Below are positions 14,645 through 16,142 of a stretch of 16,142 bases of DNA, in pieces. Both the position numbers and the translations under genes were made by a program. Within the stretch, counting starts at the first letter, position 1. The number at the start of each line of letters is the position of its first letter. Source of the DNA: an uncultured Fidelibacterota bacterium (GTDB lineage: Bacteria > Fidelibacterota > Fidelibacteria > Fidelibacterales > Fidelibacteraceae). The notes beneath the pieces were generated by a model. The model was not told the DNA's origin. It was given only the letters and a program-made list of their open reading frames with translations, and searched no databases. The stretch spans positions 1 to 16,142 of the forward strand of contig CALMFL010000242.1 of assembly GCA_937862595.1 (NCBI GenBank), written 5' to 3'.

Positions 14645-16142
14645 ATGAAACGATTCAAGTACAGTACCGCCCTGCTCCTCCTGATCACCGGGGCTGCGTT
14701 TGCCGCCATTCCGCTGAGCACCCGGACCTGGGTGAGGGTCGGCGCGATCCAGAGCCCCTTTGAAGCCTGGGGCGCGGAACGCGGCCATGACGCGAACCTG
14801 AACATGTACGTCGGAATGATCTGGCCGGCGTGGTACGACCGCACGGACAATTTCGTGATCGACCGCCAGTTCGTGGCCTGCCGGAACTTTACGGACCCTG
14901 CGGGTGACCTGCTGAACTACAAATCGGCAAAATTCCATACCGGATCGGCCCCCAATCAGCTTGTCCCCATGGTCCTCGAACAGACCGGGAAATACCCCTA
15001 TACCGAGATTACGGTTGACGGGACCGCCCAGTACTACGAGGACTTCCTCAACGGCAATATCGATGACGACCTTGCCGCCGACCGGATCGTCACGAACGTT
15101 GTCCGGACCGCCCTGGGTGTGGAGATGACCCGGACGATCTATGCTTTCAGCCAGAAATTTAACGACAACTACTTCATTTACGAGTACGATTTCACCAATA
15201 CCGGCAATGTGGATGACGATGCGGACATTGAGCTCAGCAGCACCGTTCAGGATTTTTATTTCGGCATCATGTCCCGTTACTGCACCAGCCGCGAGGCGCG
15301 CTACGTGACCAATATGGCGCAAGCCGGCTGGGGCGCCCACCAGTGGGTGCACCATACGCCCATCGCGGACGACCCGGACATTCCGTATTATTACACCTGG
15401 CTCGGCCAGGCGAAAACGAACGATATCACCCTGACCTACGACAATGTCGGCGTTCCCGTCCTGCCGGCCGAGGGAACGCTGAACGATGCGCGCCTCCGCA
15501 GCCCGCAGTTCGCCGGGACCGCCGTCCTGCACGCCGACCGCGGCTATGACGATTCGTCGAACGACAAGACCAAGGTGCGGATCGGCTGGTACATCGGCGA
15601 TACCGTTCCCGGGGAAGGCGCCGATCAGCACGCATGGATGTATTTAAGCGACAACTTCGAGAACCTCGGAATGTTCGATACGCCCCAGGATGTTTATGCC
15701 GGGCACAAGATCGCGGACCGCTACCCGCCTTTCTACACCTGCAACAAGGACGCCGCCGGGACGAACGGCTACCTCAGCTTCGGACCTTACGAGATCCCGC
15801 CCGGCGAAACGGTCAGGATCGTCCTGTGCGAAGGCGTATCGGGGCTGGACCGCCGCAAGGCGATCGAGGTGGGGCGGAACTGGTACAAGGCCTACAACGG
15901 CAATACCGTTACCCTCAACCTGCCGCCGGCCTCCCCGGACCGGGACCCCGACCCCGTTGACGAAACCGCGCCGCTCATGGATATTTACAAGGACAGCTGG
16001 GTCTACACGGGAAAAGATTCCATTATTAAAACCTTCAGGACCGCAAGGGAAACCTATAACAGCGGTTTTGACATACCGTTTGCTCCTCCGCCTCCGTCCA
16101 GCTTCGAGATCCTTCCCCAGCCGGACCAGGTCTCGATCGAAT
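14645..16142 (+). CDS. Secreted Fn3-family protein, 3' end cut by window edge
   Basis: Third member of the secreted family; 499 codons present, no stop before the edge. Start ATG 14645 (MKRFKYSTALLLL), signal peptide cleaved at AFA before AIPLS, the same mature N-terminus as the protein at 11490. Landmarks run in the same order: RTWVRVGAIQ, WGAERG, WPAWYDR, FVIDRQF, CRNF, FTNTGN, MSRYCTSRE, WGAHQW, YDNVGVP, WYIGDT, SFGPYEIP, CEGVSGL, NGNTVTLNLPP, WVYTGKDS, then the proline linker and the first Fn3 strand. Well over half of residues match the 11490 protein across the shared length, so this is a fairly recent duplicate. By homology the missing part should hold the Fn3-like domain and a sorting-like C-terminus. 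No strong Shine-Dalgarno (AAAGG 14632-14636 is the best). It is separated from module B by the hairpin-bearing gap, so it may be transcribed independently or start a third module. Confidence 0.85.
   Translation, partial: MKRFKYSTALLLLITGAAFAAIPLSTRTWVRVGAIQSPFEAWGAERGHDANLNMYVGMIWPAWYDRTDNFVIDRQFVACRNFTDPAGDLLNYKSAKFHTGSAPNQLVPMVLEQTGKYPYTEITVDGTAQYYEDFLNGNIDDDLAADRIVTNVVRTALGVEMTRTIYAFSQKFNDNYFIYEYDFTNTGNVDDDADIELSSTVQDFYFGIMSRYCTSREARYVTNMAQAGWGAHQWVHHTPIADDPDIPYYYTWLGQAKTNDITLTYDNVGVPVLPAEGTLNDARLRSPQFAGTAVLHADRGYDDSSNDKTKVRIGWYIGDTVPGEGADQHAWMYLSDNFENLGMFDTPQDVYAGHKIADRYPPFYTCNKDAAGTNGYLSFGPYEIPPGETVRIVLCEGVSGLDRRKAIEVGRNWYKAYNGNTVTLNLPPASPDRDPDPVDETAPLMDIYKDSWVYTGKDSIIKTFRTARETYNSGFDIPFAPPPPSSFEILPQPDQVSIE
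16088..16142 (+). repeat. 55-bp exact direct repeat, copy 2, at the window edge
   Basis: Identical to 12951-13005 in every base, while flanking sequence of the two genes is similar but clearly diverged. It includes the last base of the window, so the shared stretch may extend further. Confidence 0.95.

Noticed and set aside
1..16142. CRISPR array, tRNA, rRNA, insertion sequence or phage genes.
   Set aside because: No regularly spaced repeats, no recognised tRNA or rRNA stretches, and no transposase, integrase or phage structural motifs were seen; coding sequence fills nearly all of the window.

Overview
The window is a densely coding, single-strand stretch: eight genes on the + strand, no gene-free stretch over 300 bases, and no RNA genes, insertion sequences or CRISPR seen. 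The proteins suggest a Gram-negative bacterium of the FCB (Fibrobacterota-Chlorobiota-Bacteroidota) group: outer-membrane TonB-dependent receptors with an N-terminal carboxypeptidase-regulatory-like domain, a PorV/PorQ-family barrel, and secreted Fn3 proteins ending in a type IX secretion (T9SS) type A-like domain. Purine-rich Shine-Dalgarno sites before most genes and strongly GC-ending codons fit a deep FCB lineage (Neomarinimicrobiota, Calditrichota, Cloacimonadota or KSB1-like) better than classical Bacteroidota. This placement is an inference.

Layout: module A has a TonB-dependent receptor (116-3343), a secreted Fn3/T9SS-type protein (3362-5719), a lipoprotein (5737-7218) and a PorV/PorQ-family barrel (7262-8269). 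Module B repeats the order: receptor (8292-11474), secreted protein (11490-13724), lipoprotein with a TIG-like fold (13743-14480). A 164-bp AT-rich gap with a perfect 13-bp hairpin follows. Then comes a third member of the secreted family (14645 to the window edge), closely related to the module B copy. Spacers within modules are short (15-43 bp), so each module is probably one transcript.

How the genes may work together: the receptors are probable outer-membrane gated channels. The secreted proteins are exported by Sec and may then cross the outer membrane by T9SS, with the PorV-like protein as shuttle. The lipoproteins probably sit on an outer-membrane face. The repeated receptor / cargo / lipoprotein order without a SusD gene suggests a SusCD-like surface assembly with a different partner. 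No catalytic domain is recognisable, so the substrate is unknown.

The window stops inside the third secreted gene. Its last 55 bases are an exact copy of 12951-13005. An exact 55-base terminal overlap is what a k=55 de Bruijn assembly leaves at a repeat branch, so this edge is probably an assembly break and not a biological boundary.
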